A DNA stretch of 44,512 nt, taken from contig CACMGJ010000018.1 in assembly GCA_902613175.1 (NCBI GenBank), positions 1-44,512 on the forward strand, written 5' to 3'. Positions 26,360 to 37,294 of this stretch are shown piece after piece. The position numbers and the translations under genes were made by a program. This DNA is from Halieaceae bacterium (GTDB lineage Bacteria > Pseudomonadota > Gammaproteobacteria > Pseudomonadales > Halieaceae). The notes beneath the pieces were generated by a model. The model was not told the DNA's origin, searched no databases, and worked only from the letters and a program-made list of their open reading frames with translations. Positions within the stretch are counted from its first letter, which is position 1, and the number at the start of each line of letters is the position of its first letter.

Positions 26360-29074
26360 ATGGCTGAAGTAACGGTAGAGCAGTTAGCAAAGACCGTGGG
26401 AACAGACCCCGATAAGCTGCTTTCGCAGATGAAGGATGCGGGTCTTCCGCATAAGAAAGCAGACGAAGGCGTCTCTGATGATGACAAGCGTACCCTGCTT
26501 GCCCATTTGAAGCGAAGCCACGGTACCGAAGAAGCGGCGCCTCGAAAAATCACGTTGAAGCGCAAGTCGGTGAGCACCCTCAAAACGGGTGGCAGCTCGG
26601 GTAAGCGCACGGTGAATGTTGAGGTCCGCAAGAAGCGGACCTACGTTAAGCGTCCCGAAGCGGTGGAGGTTGCCGAGCCTGAAGTTCCAGAGGTGGCGCC
26701 TGCTGCAGAGGCAGTAGCGGAGCCAGTGGCTTCTGCTGATCCCGTTTCAGAGGCGGATGCGCCGGAAGTGGCTGCTGAACCCACCGATACTGTGGAGACA
26801 GCCGAGCCTGTTGATGCACAGGACTATGCTGCGTCTTCGACTGACGTTGTCGAGGAGACAGAGGAAGATCTGCGTAATTTAGACCCTGAGGTACTTCGGC
26901 AGCGTGCAGCTGCTCGTCGACGTACCGAGGAGGAGGATCGTCAGCGTAAGTTGGATGAGGCGGTCGCCGCGCGAAAAGCGGACGAGGAACTAAAAAAGGC
27001 CGAGCAAGAGGCAGCTCAGAAGACGGCCACTGCCGAGAAAGCGGCATCAACACAAGGTGACAAGCGACCTAAACGGTTGCATGAGGCACCTTCTAAAGAT
27101 AGTGGGCGTGATTCGGATGATAAGCGGCGAAAGCCTAGCCGAGGTCGTTTAGATCGCTCGAATATGTCGGGTGGTCGCGGTAAGCAGAGAGGCCATAACC
27201 TGTCGCTGAGCGATATTGAAGCAGCTGAATCAGGGGTGGGACGTGCGCGTGGTGGTAAGCGACGACGCGGCGGCGACGAGCCGAACCAGCATGCCTTCGA
27301 GCAGCCTACCGAGAAGATTATTTACGACGTCGAGTTGCCAGAAAATATCAGCGTGGGCGATCTCGCGCAGCAGATGGCGGTGAAAGCGAGTGTGGTAATT
27401 AAAGAGCTAATGAAGCTCGGTGTAATGGCAACCATTAACCAGATGATTGATCAGGACACAGCCAGTCTCGTGGTAGAGGAACTCGGCCATCGTATTAAGT
27501 TAAAAAGTGATGATGAGCTCGAGGAGCAGTTGGAGGAGTCTCTGGCAAGCCAGGAGGGCACACCTGAACTTCGAGCACCTGTGGTCACTGTGATGGGCCA
27601 CGTCGACCACGGTAAGACATCGCTGCTTGACTACATTCGTAGCTCACGTGTCGCCGTCGGTGAGGCGGGCGGTATTACCCAACATATCGGTGCTTACCAT
27701 GTGAATACAGATATGGGCATGATCACCTTACTCGATACGCCCGGTCACGCGGCTTTTACGGCGATGCGCGCCCGTGGCGCTAAGTCCACGGACATCGTTA
27801 TTTTGGTGGTTGCCGCCGATGATGGGGTGATGCCGCAGACAGAAGAGGCGGTCCAGCATGCGCGAGCGGCTGGGGTGCCTTTGGTTGTTGCAATTAACAA
27901 GATGGACAAGGAGGGCGCTGACCCCGACCGAGTCAAAAACGAATTAGCAGCAAAAGAGGTGATTCCGGAGGATTGGGGTGGTGACACTCAGTTTATCCCG
28001 GTCTCAGCGCATACAGGTGAAGGCATCGATACCTTATTAGAGGCCCTGTTGTTGCAGTCGGAGTTGCTTGAGCTGAAAGCACCGGCTGACGTTCCAGCCA
28101 GTGGTCTGGTAATTGAGTCTCGGCTTGATCGAGGACGCGGTCCTGTGGCGTCGCTATTGGTACAGCAAGGCACACTGAATCAGGGTGATATCGTTCTCGC
28201 AGGATTACAGTATGGTCGTGTTAGAGCGATGCTGGATGAAAACGGACAGACAATTAAAGTCGCCGGTCCGAGCATCCCTGTTGAGATTCTAGGCCTTGAT
28301 GGAATACCAGATGCAGGTGACCCCTTCGTAGCCGTTGAGAGTGAAAAGCGCGCTCGCGAAATTGCGGATTTCCGTCAAGAGAAGCAGCGATCCAGCAAGC
28401 TGGCTCGTCAACAAGCCGCCAAGCTCGACAGCATGTTTGAGACGATGACGGCGGGTGAAGTACAAACGCTCAATGTTGTCATCAAGGCTGACGTTCGCGG
28501 TTCACTTGAGGCGCTTCAGTCTTCATTGTCTGACCTGGGCAACGAGGAGGTTAAAGTCAATGTAGTTGCCGGCGGTGTTGGTGGTATCACCGAGACTGAT
28601 ATATCGCTGGCTATAACGAGCAATGCGGTTATCTTCGGCTTCAATACGCGAGCCGACGCCAAGGCGCGTGACCTTGCTGAAAATGAAGGCGTAGAAGTTC
28701 GCTACTACAATGTCATTTACGATCTCATTGACGACGTTAAGGCAGCCTTGTCGGGTATGTTATCACCAGAGTTGCGCGAGGAGATTGTGGGTATCGCTGA
28801 AGTGCGGGATGTCTTCCGCTCGCCCAAGTTTGGCCTTATCGCCGGTTGTATGGTGACAGAGGGCACAGTCTATCGCTCCAAGCCTATCCGTGTTTTGCGA
28901 GACAATATCGTGATCTACGAAGGCGAGCTCGAATCATTGCGTCGCTTTAAGGATGATGCGAACGAGGTTCGAAGTGGTATCGAGTGCGGTATTGGCGTCA
29001 AGAACTACACCGACGTAAAAGTGGGCGACCTCATCGAGGTATACGATGTTAATGAAGTTGCCCGATCTCTGTAG
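26360..29074 (+). CDS. infB: Translation initiation factor IF-2
   Basis: 904 residues (E. coli 890). It brings fMet-tRNA to the 30S subunit and promotes subunit joining with GTP. An N-terminal IF2_N domain (1-55) is followed by a long low-complexity linker rich in Ala, Glu, Pro then Arg/Lys, a second IF2_N-like region near 325, and the G domain: G1 GHVDHGKTS near residue 413, G2 [11 protein letters not shown]3 DTPGHAAF, G4 NKMD, G5 SAHTGEGID. Domains II-IV complete the protein. Encoded close to its ligand, the initiator tRNA. Confidence 0.98.
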   Translation: MAEVTVEQLAKTVGTDPDKLLSQMKDAGLPHKKADEGVSDDDKRTLLAHLKRSHGTEEAAPRKITLKRKSVSTLKTGGSSGKRTVNVEVRKKRTYVKRPEAVEVAEPEVPEVAPAAEAVAEPVASADPVSEADAPEVAAEPTDTVETAEPVDAQDYAASSTDVVEETEEDLRNLDPEVLRQRAAARRRTEEEDRQRKLDEAVAARKADEELKKAEQEAAQKTATAEKAASTQGDKRPKRLHEAPSKDSGRDSDDKRRKPSRGRLDRSNMSGGRGKQRGHNLSLSDIEAAESGVGRARGGKRRRGGDEPNQHAFEQPTEKIIYDVELPENISVGDLAQQMAVKASVVIKELMKLGVMATINQMIDQDTASLVVEELGHRIKLKSDDELEEQLEESLASQEGTPELRAPVVTVMGHVDHGKTSLLDYIRSSRVAVGEAGGITQHIGAYHVNTDMGMITLLDTPGHAAFTAMRARGAKSTDIVILVVAADDGVMPQTEEAVQHARAAGVPLVVAINKMDKEGADPDRVKNELAAKEVIPEDWGGDTQFIPVSAHTGEGIDTLLEALLLQSELLELKAPADVPASGLVIESRLDRGRGPVASLLVQQGTLNQGDIVLAGLQYGRVRAMLDENGQTIKVAGPSIPVEILGLDGIPDAGDPFVAVESEKRAREIADFRQEKQRSSKLARQQAAKLDSMFETMTAGEVQTLNVVIKADVRGSLEALQSSLSDLGNEEVKVNVVAGGVGGITETDISLAITSNAVIFGFNTRADAKARDLAENEGVEVRYYNVIYDLIDDVKAALSGMLSPELREEIVGIAEVRDVFRSPKFGLIAGCMVTEGTVYRSKPIRVLRDNIVIYEGELESLRRFKDDANEVRSGIECGIGVKNYTDVKVGDLIEVYDVNEVARSL

Positions 29075-29084
29075 GTAAAACGCT

Positions 29085-29480
29085 TTGGGTCAAGAGTTCA
29101 GCCGAGCTGAGAGAGTCGCCGACTTTGTGCAGCAGGAGCTAGCAAAGCTCCTGCTGCACAGTGTTCGCGATCCGAGGGCCGAGTTTGTCAGCATTACTGC
29201 GGTCGAGGTTAGTCGAGATTTACGTTACGCGAAGGTCTTCTTCACCAAGTTAGGCCTAGAGGACGCTAAATCGGCAGAACAGGTGACTCGTATCCTCGAT
29301 AAAGCTGCTGGTTTTCTGCGTAGCGAAATCGCTCGTGAATCGACGTTGAGAACCGTGCCCAAACTCACGTTTAAATTTGACGAGAGCGTTGGGCGCGGTC
29401 GTCATATGGAAGCGCTACTGGGTAAGGCCCGTGCATCGGACGCTCAAAGCCGAGACCCCTCTGGCGTAGACGAGACCTAA
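29085..29480 (+). CDS. rbfA: 30S ribosome-binding factor RbfA
   Basis: 131 residues, KH-type fold. RbfA acts late in 30S maturation and cold adaptation. Seen: RAERVADFVQQELAKLL, VRDPRAEFVSITAVEVSRDLRYAKVFF and LRTVPKLTFKFDES. TTG start at 29085 with AGG about ten bases upstream; no ATG fits the family N-terminus. Ten bases after infB. Confidence 0.95.
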   Translation: MGQEFSRAERVADFVQQELAKLLLHSVRDPRAEFVSITAVEVSRDLRYAKVFFTKLGLEDAKSAEQVTRILDKAAGFLRSEIARESTLRTVPKLTFKFDESVGRGRHMEALLGKARASDAQSRDPSGVDET

Positions 29481-29481
29481 C

Positions 29482-30402
29482 ATGGCGCGCCGGCGGAAAG
29501 GGCGGGCAGTCACAGGTATTCTCGTTCTCGATAAGCCTATCGGCCCCTCATCAAATCAAGCACTGCAGCGCGTGCGTCACCTGTTCAATGCTTCTAAGGC
29601 GGGTCATACCGGTAATCTGGATCCGTTGGCGAGTGGCGTGCTGCCTATTTGTCTGGGCGAGGCAACCAAGCTCTCACAGTTTTTACTGGACTCCGATAAA
29701 TCTTATGACGCAACGGTCAGTTTTGGCATCAAAACGACCACTGGTGATAGTGAAGGTGAAGTCTTAGCGGAGAAGACTGCTGAGTTACTAATAACCGCTG
29801 AGGTCACTGCCGCGCTCGCCTCTTTTGTCGGCGAGTTTGATCAGACACCCCCTATGCACTCTGCATTGAAAGTTGATGGCCAGCCGCTTTACAAGCTGGC
29901 GAGACAGGGTAAGGAAGTTGAGAGAAAGGCGCGTCGGATTACCGTTCATTCGATTGAAATGACCTCATTTGCACCGGGCGTTATTGCAATATCGGATATT
30001 CGAGTGTCCTGTACTAAGGGGACCTACATACGAACGCTGTCAGAGGACATAGCGGAGGCAGTGGGACTGCCCGGTCATATGAGCGCTCTGCGAAGAACAG
30101 CGACCGGTCCTTTTGATCTAAGCCAATCGATTGATCTGCAGACGCTGGTCGATGTGGGCGAAAAGGAAGGGCCCGATGCACTTGACCAGTTTCTCATCGA
30201 TCCCGAGATTGCTGTGGGTCACCTAGAGAGGGTTGAACTTAGTGATTCTGCGGCTTTCTACCTAAAACAAGGACAACCAGTCCTAGTGCGAAATGCGCCG
30301 CTTAGTGGTATGGTGCGCATCGCTGAAGTGGGCGGGCCATTTTTGGGTGTCGGAGTGATACTGGACGACGGCCGAGTCGCTCCGAGGCGACTGTTTGTAT
30401 AG
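29482..30402 (+). CDS. truB: tRNA pseudouridine-55 synthase
   Basis: 306 residues. TruB makes pseudouridine 55 in the T loop of tRNAs. The catalytic Asp47 is in GHTGNLDPLASGVLP; further motifs are SYDATVSFGIKT, PPMHSALKVDGQPLYKLAR, and RVSCTKGTYIRTLSED. The C-terminal PUA-like domain follows. ATG is one base after the rbfA stop. Confidence 0.97.
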   Translation: MARRRKGRAVTGILVLDKPIGPSSNQALQRVRHLFNASKAGHTGNLDPLASGVLPICLGEATKLSQFLLDSDKSYDATVSFGIKTTTGDSEGEVLAEKTAELLITAEVTAALASFVGEFDQTPPMHSALKVDGQPLYKLARQGKEVERKARRITVHSIEMTSFAPGVIAISDIRVSCTKGTYIRTLSEDIAEAVGLPGHMSALRRTATGPFDLSQSIDLQTLVDVGEKEGPDALDQFLIDPEIAVGHLERVELSDSAAFYLKQGQPVLVRNAPLSGMVRIAEVGGPFLGVGVILDDGRVAPRRLFV

Positions 30403-30471
30403 CAGTCATTAATCAGCCCCCCTGTAAACCTGCACGGGTGGGCTCAGAGTAACGCAGGTTGGAGAAATATC

Positions 30472-30741
30472 ATGGCACTAGATGCAGCACGTAAAGCTCA
30501 AATCGTGGACGACTACAAGCAGTCTGATGGCGATACAGGATCGCCCGAAGTTCAGGTCGCTCTGTTGACCGCAAATATTGAGCAGCTACAGCAGCACTTT
30601 AAAGAGCATGCACAGGATCACCATTCACGTCGTGGTCTCATTCGCATGGTTAACCAGCGCCGTAAACTGTTGGATTACTTGAAGCGCAAGGACACATCTC
30701 GTTACGCAACACTGATTAAGCGTCTTGGCTTGCGCCGATAA
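30472..30741 (+). CDS. rpsO: 30S ribosomal protein S15
   Basis: 89 residues, exact family length. S15 binds the central domain of 16S rRNA early in 30S assembly. Motifs [24 protein letters not shown] and [22 protein letters not shown] (each part of the normal helical fold). GGAG lies eight bases before ATG 30472. In E. coli S15 represses its own translation through a pseudoknot; the 69-bp leader here is too short to judge. Confidence 0.97.
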   Translation: MALDAARKAQIVDDYKQSDGDTGSPEVQVALLTANIEQLQQHFKEHAQDHHSRRGLIRMVNQRRKLLDYLKRKDTSRYATLIKRLGLRR

Positions 30742-30752
30742 AAACGACTTAA

Positions 30753-30771
30753 GGCCGGCTTTATGCCGGCC
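30753..30771 (+). terminator. rpsO-pnp intercistronic hairpin (attenuator)
   Basis: GGCCGGC, five-base loop, GCCGGCC, then AATTTATTTT. A 7-bp GC stem with an imperfect T-rich tail. In E. coli this gap holds the rpsO terminator and the RNase III site that controls pnp. Confidence 0.7.
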
Positions 30772-30793
30772 AATTTATTTTGGAGATAGTTAA

Positions 30794-33100
30794 GTGAACG
30801 TTGTTACTAAAACTTTCCAGTACGGTGGCCAAGAGGTCACGCTGGAAACAGGACGCATAGCGCGTCAAGCCTCGGGAGCCGTTATGGTGACCATGGGCAC
30901 TACCTCTGTGCTTTGCACAGTGGTAGCTCAACAGAAAGCAAAGCCCGGACAAGATTTCTTCCCATTGTCCGTCCACTACATTGAGAAAGCCTATTCAGTG
31001 GGCAAAATCCCAGGCGGATTTTTTAAGCGTGAAGGGCGACCTAGCGAAAAGGAAACCTTGACCTCACGTCTGATTGATCGGCCTATCCGTCCGCTCTTCG
31101 CTGATGGTTTCATGAACGAGGTGCAGGTTGTCTGCACGGTCATGTCGGCTGATTTGGACACGGATCCTGATATCCCCGCCATGATTGGTACGTCGGCGGC
31201 ATTAGCAATATCAGGCTGCCCCTTCAATGGCCCCATCGGTGGTGCTCGCGTTGGCTTTAGCGAGGCAGAAGGCTACGTACTAAATCCTGGCTACGCTGCG
31301 CTTAAAGAGAGCAAGCTGGATATGGTTGTAGCGGGTACCCGCGATGCGGTCCTTATGGTTGAGTCTGAGGCAAAAGAGCTCTCTGAAGACCAGATGTTGG
31401 GTGCAGTTCTCTACGCCCATCAAGAGATGCAAACGGTCATCAAGGCAATTGACGAGCTGGTTGAAGAAGCCGGTAAGCCACGCTGGGATTGGTCAGCGCC
31501 AGAGGTTGACGAGGCATTGCGAGCACAGGTTGAAGAAGCCGCAGGTGCTGATCTGGGTGAGGCATACCGCATTACTGAGAAAGCCGCGCGCTACGAGCGT
31601 GTAGGTCAGATCAAAGATGCAGTAGTCGAGGCACTTGCCGTTGACGGCGGTCCTTCTTCGGATGACATCAAGGACGAATTCAAGTCGCTCGAAAAGCGCA
31701 TTGTCCGTCAGCGTATTTTGGCGGGTGAGCCGCGTATCGATGGTCGTGATGGCCGTACGGTTCGCCAGATTGCTTGCGAAGTTGATGTGCTGCCAAACGC
31801 ACACGGTTCATCACTGTTCACGCGTGGCGAGACTCAGGCGATTGGTGCCGTGACACTCGGTTCAACCCGCGATGCGCAGATCATTGATGCGCTCGAAGGC
31901 GAGCGACGTGATCCTTTCATGTTGCATTACAACTTCCCTCCCTACTCTGTGGGCGAGGCGGGTCGCATTGGGGCAACTGGCCGTCGCGAAATTGGTCACG
32001 GCCGTTTAGCGCGACGTGGTCTGGCAGCGGTATTGCCAACCGATGAAGAGTTTCCTTATACCATTCGTGTTGTGTCCGAAATCACAGAATCCAACGGTTC
32101 CAGCTCAATGGCATCAGTCTGTGTAGGATCGCTCGCGATGATGGCGGCAGGCGTACCTCTGAAGGCTCCTGTCGCAGGTATCGCGATGGGTCTGGTGAAG
32201 GAAGGCAATCAGTTTGCGGTTCTCACCGATATTTTGGGTGATGAGGATCACCTGGGTGATATGGACTTTAAAGTCGCAGGTACCTCGGCGGGCGTCACTG
32301 CCTTGCAGATGGACATCAAGATTGAAGGCATTAACGAGCAGATTATGGAAGTGGCGTTGGAGCAGGCATTGCATGCTCGTCTACACATCCTCGGCCAGAT
32401 GAATGCGGTACTGGAGTCTGCGCGAGAGATCACATCCGAAAATGCACCGAGCATGGTGACCCTGAAAGTAGACTCGGACAAGATCCGTGACATCATTGGT
32501 AAGGGCGGTGCAACCATTCGTCAGATCACTGAGGACTCAGGTGCGACGGTTGATATCAATGACGACGGCACAGTGAAAGTCTTTGGTCAAAACCAGTCGG
32601 CGCGTGATGCGGCGGTTGACATGATCATGGCTATTACAGCTGAGGCCGAGGTTGGTGCGGTTTACACCGGCAAGGTCGCTCGTATCGTAGATTTCGGCGC
32701 GTTCATCACAATTCTGCCCGGCAAGGATGGCTTGCTCCATATTTCTCAAATTGCCAATGAGCGGGTTGAGAACGTGAGCGATTATCTGACCGAGGGACAG
32801 GAAGTCACCGTGAAGTGTCTCGATGTCGATCAACGCGGACGCATTAAGCTCTCTATCAAAGAGTTGCTGGAAGATGAGGCGGCTGATGAAACCCTATCAG
32901 CTGATGCTGAAGACGCTGAAGACTCAGTTGCTGAAGAAGCTGTGAGTGAAGAAGGGACCGAGGCATCGGACGCAGACTCAGGTGCTGCGGAAGAGGCTGC
33001 GGACGAGGCTGCGGACGAGGAAGCCACTGACGATGCGGCGGATGCCGAAGAGGCATCAGAAGATGCGGCTGATGATGCAGATGAGGATGAGGCTAAGTAA
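30794..33100 (+). CDS. pnp: Polyribonucleotide nucleotidyltransferase (PNPase)
   Basis: 768 residues; E. coli has 711. PNPase degrades RNA 3' to 5' with phosphate and is a degradosome member. Two RNase PH domains (first from residue 1, second from about 310 with [18 protein letters not shown] and [13 protein letters not shown]), a KH domain near 560-595 ([13 protein letters not shown]) and an S1 domain near 620-690 ([11 protein letters not shown]). From about residue 694 comes a 75-residue tail of almost only Ala, Asp, Glu and Ser. GTG start at 30794 with GGAG upstream. Confidence 0.97.
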   Translation: MNVVTKTFQYGGQEVTLETGRIARQASGAVMVTMGTTSVLCTVVAQQKAKPGQDFFPLSVHYIEKAYSVGKIPGGFFKREGRPSEKETLTSRLIDRPIRPLFADGFMNEVQVVCTVMSADLDTDPDIPAMIGTSAALAISGCPFNGPIGGARVGFSEAEGYVLNPGYAALKESKLDMVVAGTRDAVLMVESEAKELSEDQMLGAVLYAHQEMQTVIKAIDELVEEAGKPRWDWSAPEVDEALRAQVEEAAGADLGEAYRITEKAARYERVGQIKDAVVEALAVDGGPSSDDIKDEFKSLEKRIVRQRILAGEPRIDGRDGRTVRQIACEVDVLPNAHGSSLFTRGETQAIGAVTLGSTRDAQIIDALEGERRDPFMLHYNFPPYSVGEAGRIGATGRREIGHGRLARRGLAAVLPTDEEFPYTIRVVSEITESNGSSSMASVCVGSLAMMAAGVPLKAPVAGIAMGLVKEGNQFAVLTDILGDEDHLGDMDFKVAGTSAGVTALQMDIKIEGINEQIMEVALEQALHARLHILGQMNAVLESAREITSENAPSMVTLKVDSDKIRDIIGKGGATIRQITEDSGATVDINDDGTVKVFGQNQSARDAAVDMIMAITAEAEVGAVYTGKVARIVDFGAFITILPGKDGLLHISQIANERVENVSDYLTEGQEVTVKCLDVDQRGRIKLSIKELLEDEAADETLSADAEDAEDSVAEEAVSEEGTEASDADSGAAEEAADEAADEEATDDAADAEEASEDAADDADEDEAK

Positions 33101-33113
33101 TCACGCCTCACAT

Positions 33114-33142
33114 AAAAGGCCCGCAGAAGCGGGCCTTTTTTT
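33114..33142 (+). terminator. Intrinsic terminator after pnp
   Basis: AAAAGGCCCGC (33114-33124), loop AGAA, GCGGGCCTTTTTTT. Strong stem plus seven T; ends the rimP-pnp operon. Confidence 0.95.
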
Positions 33143-33199
33143 GCCTGAGCGATGGCTTGTGTCGGTGAAGGCTTGCCGCGCCTTGATCAAACTCGGCGA

Positions 33200-35134
33200 T
33201 TAGGCTGTGTCGCGACCGGCTATCAATTGCTCAACGACCGATGGGTCAGCGAGTGTAGAGGTATCCCCTAGGCTATCGAGCTCGTTTTCAGCAATCTTAC
33301 GCAGGATGCGGCGCATGATTTTTCCCGATCGTGTTTTAGGTAGGCCGGACGCCCACTGGATGACGTCAGGCTTTGCGATAGGACCAATCTCCCTCACGCA
33401 CAGCTGCACAAGCTCAGCGCGTAGCTCCGGCGAATCCTCTACGCCAGTCACCGGTGTGACATAGCAGTAGATGCCTTGTCCCTTGATCGGGTGTGGATAG
33501 CCGACCACTGCCGCTTCCGAAATATAATTGTGCAGCACGAGTGCGCTTTCCACTTCGGCTGTTCCCATACGGTGCCCTGAGACATTGAGTACATCGTCTA
33601 CGCGTCCGGTAATTCGGAGGTAGCCGTCCGCATCGCGCAGCGCACCGTCACCAGTAAAGTAGTAACCGTCATAGGTCGAAAAGTAAGTGTCGATCAGTCG
33701 CTGATGATCACCAAAGACTGTTCTGATTTGCCCAGGCCATGAGCGCTTGATGACAAGATAGCCCGCACCTTCTCCTTCAATTTCATTGCCTTGCTCATCG
33801 AGGAGGGCAGGTTCGACACCAAAGTAGGGGAAGCTGGCATAACCCGGCTTCATAGCGTGAGCCGAAGGCATTGGGGTGATCATCATGGCCCCAGTTTCTG
33901 TTTGCCACCAGCTATCGACAATGGGGCAGCGGCTATCGCCAACGACTCGGTGGTACCACTCCCAGGCTTCAGGATTAATGGGCTCTCCCACCGAACCGAT
34001 GATTCTCAGGCTCTTTCTCGAGTGCCGAGTAACAAAATCGTCCCCCAGAGCATGCAATGCACGAATGGCCGTAGGCGCAGTAAAGAAGGTATTGATTTGG
34101 TGCTTGTCGATGACTTCCCAGCAACGGCCTCCATCGGGATAGGTCGGGACACCCTCAAACATTACGGTGGTAGCACCATTCGCTAGAGGGCCATATACGA
34201 TATAAGAGTGTCCAGTGACCCAGCCGACATCCGCGGTGCACCAGAACACCTCGCCCTCACGGTAGTCGAATACGTACTTGAAGGTGCTCGCTGCCTGTAA
34301 CAAGTAGCCGCCGGTGGTGTGGAGCACGCCTTTTGGTTTTCCTGTCGAGCCCGAGGTGTAAAGAATAAATAGCGGTGCCTCGCTATCCATTGACATGGGC
34401 TCGAAGTCGGAATTCGCGGCACGAGTGCTTGCTCCGTACGAAATATCCCTGCCAGTGGTCCAGTCAATCGCAGCGCCCGTTCGCTCAAGCACAATCACCG
34501 TATCGACCGACGGACAATCTGCTAACGCTGCGTCGACATTTGTTTTCAGTGGAACCTTCTTGCCGCCCCTCGGGCCCTCGTCAGCTGTGATGACCATTCG
34601 ACAACTAGCGTCGTTGATTCGATCTTTAAGGGCCTCCGGAGAGAATCCTCCGAAGACAACCGAATGGATCGCACCGATCCGCGTGCAGGCCAACATCGCA
34701 TAGGCGGCTTCGGGCACCATGGGCATGTAAATGCAAACGCGATCACCGGCGCGCACACCTCGATCATGCATAACATTGGCGAGACGACAGACCTCGTCCT
34801 TGAGCATTTGATAGCTAATGTGTTGGCTTTCGCCGGGATCATCGCCTTCCCACAATATGGCGGTTTGCTCAGCACGAGCGGGCAGGTGCCGGTCAATACA
34901 ATTGACTGAGGCGTTCAGTTTCCCGCCGTCGAACCAGCATGCGTGGCCAATGGATAAATCGCTCTCGCAAACTGAATCCCAGGTCTTGTCCCATGAGAGG
35001 AATTCACTGGCTTGCTGGCTCCAAAATGACTCTGGATCCTCCAGTGATTGCCGATACATGTCGTGGTATTTCTCCGGCGTAATGTGCGCGTCGGAAAAAT
35101 TAGGTGGGACGGGATATAGGGCCTCGTTAGACAT
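33200..35134 (-). CDS. acs: Acetyl-CoA synthetase
   Basis: 644 residues. It activates acetate to acetyl-CoA through acetyl-AMP. Seen: [64 protein letters not shown] and, near residue 605, the Lys of TRSGKIMRR that is acetylated to shut the enzyme off in other bacteria. ATG 35134 is chosen over an open frame up to 35173 because AAGGA lies just upstream and [11 protein letters not shown] fits the family. Divergent from an SSS symporter that may import acetate. Confidence 0.96.
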   Translation of the reverse strand: MSNEALYPVPPNFSDAHITPEKYHDMYRQSLEDPESFWSQQASEFLSWDKTWDSVCESDLSIGHACWFDGGKLNASVNCIDRHLPARAEQTAILWEGDDPGESQHISYQMLKDEVCRLANVMHDRGVRAGDRVCIYMPMVPEAAYAMLACTRIGAIHSVVFGGFSPEALKDRINDASCRMVITADEGPRGGKKVPLKTNVDAALADCPSVDTVIVLERTGAAIDWTTGRDISYGASTRAANSDFEPMSMDSEAPLFILYTSGSTGKPKGVLHTTGGYLLQAASTFKYVFDYREGEVFWCTADVGWVTGHSYIVYGPLANGATTVMFEGVPTYPDGGRCWEVIDKHQINTFFTAPTAIRALHALGDDFVTRHSRKSLRIIGSVGEPINPEAWEWYHRVVGDSRCPIVDSWWQTETGAMMITPMPSAHAMKPGYASFPYFGVEPALLDEQGNEIEGEGAGYLVIKRSWPGQIRTVFGDHQRLIDTYFSTYDGYYFTGDGALRDADGYLRITGRVDDVLNVSGHRMGTAEVESALVLHNYISEAAVVGYPHPIKGQGIYCYVTPVTGVEDSPELRAELVQLCVREIGPIAKPDVIQWASGLPKTRSGKIMRRILRKIAENELDSLGDTSTLADPSVVEQLIAGRDTA

Positions 35135-35166
35135 GCAATGGATCCTTGTGTTTCTATCACTGCGCT

Positions 35167-35183
35167 GACGCAAAACCTGCGTC
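35167..35183. promoter_or_regulatory. Dyad in the acs / symporter divergent region
   Basis: GACGCA, five bases, TGCGTC: a perfect 6-bp inverted repeat between the two divergent starts. It could be a hairpin in the acs leader or an operator; undecided. Confidence 0.35.
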
Positions 35184-35260
35184 TTACCTCAAAAACAATA
35201 ATGCCGTATGTGTTTCTGTAGTGAAACAAAATGCGTTTGGAAAAGGGAGATATCCAGCGA

Positions 35261-35542
35261 ATGGCCGAGGATAAAAATTTAGAGCGACGGCAGCGATTCG
35301 CGGCTAGGGTGCGGAGCTTGATGTTACGCCTGCTGGTTGTCTGGTTCGTGGTCAGTTTCGGGTTTGGCATTCTATTGGTTGAGCCACTCAACGAGATAAG
35401 GATCGGTGGATACAAACTTGGGTTCTGGTTTGCACAGCAGGGATCTATCTTCATTTTTATCGCTCTGATCTTCGCGTTTTCCTCTGTCATGACGCGTCTG
35501 GAACGCGATTATGTAGATCGTGAGAAGGAGTCTGGAAAATGA
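35261..35542 (+). CDS. DUF4212 small membrane subunit of a sodium-solute symporter
   Basis: 93 residues from ATG 35261, chosen because GGGAGA lies at 35245-35250; an in-frame ATG at 35231 would add ten residues. Two hydrophobic segments (about residues 22-42 and 58-78) with charged ends fit DUF4212, a family encoded immediately before VC_2705-type SSS transporters. Its role is presumably assembly or regulation of the transporter. The stop overlaps the symporter start (ATGA). Confidence 0.85.
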   Translation: MAEDKNLERRQRFAARVRSLMLRLLVVWFVVSFGFGILLVEPLNEIRIGGYKLGFWFAQQGSIFIFIALIFAFSSVMTRLERDYVDREKESGK

Positions 35543-37287
35543 GTCTGACGGTTCTCACCTATTTGGTTGTTGGTTTTACTTTCGCGCTTTATATCGGAAT
35601 TGCGATCGCTACACGCGCATCGTCGACAAAAGATTTTTATGTTGCTGATGGCGGCGTACATCCGGTCGCTAATGGCATGGCGACAGCGGCTGACTGGATG
35701 TCCGCGGCATCGTTTATATCGATGGCCGGTCTAATCGCACTGTCCTACAACGGTTATGGTGGTTCGGTATTCTTGATGGGCTGGACCGGTGGTTACGTAT
35801 TACTCGCCCTGCTCATAGCGCCTTATCTGCGGAAGTACGGAAAGTACACAGTCCCTGACTTCATCGGGGAGCGCTACTACTCAGATACGGCGCGGGTAGT
35901 GGCGGTTATTTGTCTGATCTTATGCTCTGTGACCTATGTCATTGGTCAGATGAAAGGTGTGGGTGTGGCCTTCTCACGGTTCCTGGAAACCGACTATGAG
36001 ACCGGGCTTGGTATCGGCATGTTTATCGTCTTCTTTTACGCCGTCCTGGGTGGCATGAAAGGCATCACCTACACCCAGATTGCCCAATACGTCGTGTTGA
36101 TCACTGCCTACACCATCCCCGCGATCTTTATTAGCTTGCAACTGACGGGTAACCCACTGCCGCAACTAGGCTTAGGATCAACGCTCGCTGGTAGCGATGT
36201 CTATCTGCTCGACAAACTTGACATGATCTTGATGGATCTTGGCTTCCAGGAATACACCACAACCCTCCGCGGCAGTACATTGAATATGATGGCGTTTACA
36301 GCCTCCCTCATGATCGGCACTGCCGGTTTGCCGCACGTCATCATTCGTTTTTTCACGGTGCCCAGCGTGGCAGCTGCTCGGCGATCCGCTGGATGGGCGC
36401 TGGTATTCATCGCCATTCTCTATACGACGGCACCAGCAATTGCCGCGATGGCAAGGCTGAATATTGTCGACACTATGCAGCAGTCTGACGGACAGGCCCT
36501 CCTGATAGAGGAGAAGCCTGCTTGGTTTGAGAACTGGGAGCAGACTGGCTTACTCCAGGTCGAAGATCTCAATGGTGACGGTCGAATTGAATACACCGCT
36601 GACCCCGAGACGAACGAGTTAACAAAACTCGATAACGACATTCTGGTTCTAGCCAATCCGGAAATTGCCAAGCTGCCAAACTGGGTCATTGCGCTGGTGG
36701 CAGCGGGTGGTCTCGCAGCGGCACTGTCAACTGCCGCCGGTCTGCTGTTAGCGATATCAAGTGCCATCTCACATGACCTCTTGAAAAGCACCTATATGCC
36801 ATCTATTTCCGAGAAGGCCGAGCTCAGGGCTTCCCGAATCGCGATGGCCGTGGCGGTATTGGGGGCAGGTTACTTGGGACTGAATCCGCCGGGATTTGCG
36901 GCAGGTACGGTCGCGTTGGCATTCGGACTCGCCGCGTCCTCGCTGTTCCCAGCGCTACTGATGGGTATCTTCGCGCGCAGGGTCAATCGCGAGGGTGCAG
37001 TCGCGGGGATGCTTGCCGGGATATCAGTGACCTTGCTGTATGTATTCCAGCACAAGGGCATTATGTTTATCCCCGGTACTTCATTCCTTGGCGGTATGTC
37101 CCCGAACTGGTTCTTTGGGATCGAGCCCAACGCCGTTGGCGTCCTGGGAGCCATCGTGAACTTTGTTGTGGCGTTTACTGTGAGTCGATTGTTTGCGCCG
37201 CCGCCTAGTGAAGTAGAGGAATTACTGGAGTTTTTGCACGAGCCCAGCTCAGTGGCGTCGCAGGCACCTCTGGGGGCGGCTCACTAA
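35539..37287 (+). CDS. VC_2705-type sodium:solute symporter, probable acetate/short organic acid uptake
   Basis: 582 residues with about 13 hydrophobic segments. SSS family marks: FYVADGGVHPVANGMATAADWMSAASF near the N-terminus (sodium site region) and AALSTAAGLLLAISSAISHDL. A hydrophilic insert near residues 325-375 contains DLNGDGRIE, which looks like a calcium-binding EF-hand or dockerin loop. Divergent from acs and coupled to DUF4212, so acetate is the likely substrate (inference, ActP analogy). Confidence 0.9.
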   Translation: MSLTVLTYLVVGFTFALYIGIAIATRASSTKDFYVADGGVHPVANGMATAADWMSAASFISMAGLIALSYNGYGGSVFLMGWTGGYVLLALLIAPYLRKYGKYTVPDFIGERYYSDTARVVAVICLILCSVTYVIGQMKGVGVAFSRFLETDYETGLGIGMFIVFFYAVLGGMKGITYTQIAQYVVLITAYTIPAIFISLQLTGNPLPQLGLGSTLAGSDVYLLDKLDMILMDLGFQEYTTTLRGSTLNMMAFTASLMIGTAGLPHVIIRFFTVPSVAAARRSAGWALVFIAILYTTAPAIAAMARLNIVDTMQQSDGQALLIEEKPAWFENWEQTGLLQVEDLNGDGRIEYTADPETNELTKLDNDILVLANPEIAKLPNWVIALVAAGGLAAALSTAAGLLLAISSAISHDLLKSTYMPSISEKAELRASRIAMAVAVLGAGYLGLNPPGFAAGTVALAFGLAASSLFPALLMGIFARRVNREGAVAGMLAGISVTLLYVFQHKGIMFIPGTSFLGGMSPNWFFGIEPNAVGVLGAIVNFVVAFTVSRLFAPPPSEVEELLEFLHEPSSVASQAPLGAAH

Positions 37288-37294
37288 CTGCTGG

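Noticed and set aside
25795-26631. 278-codon open frame on the minus strand
   Set aside because: It is antisense to the end of nusA and the start of infB, with a low-complexity product and no family resemblance.
32830-33111. Ser/Ala-rich open frame opposite the PNPase tail
   Set aside because: Arises from the Asp/Glu/Ala codon repeat on the other strand.
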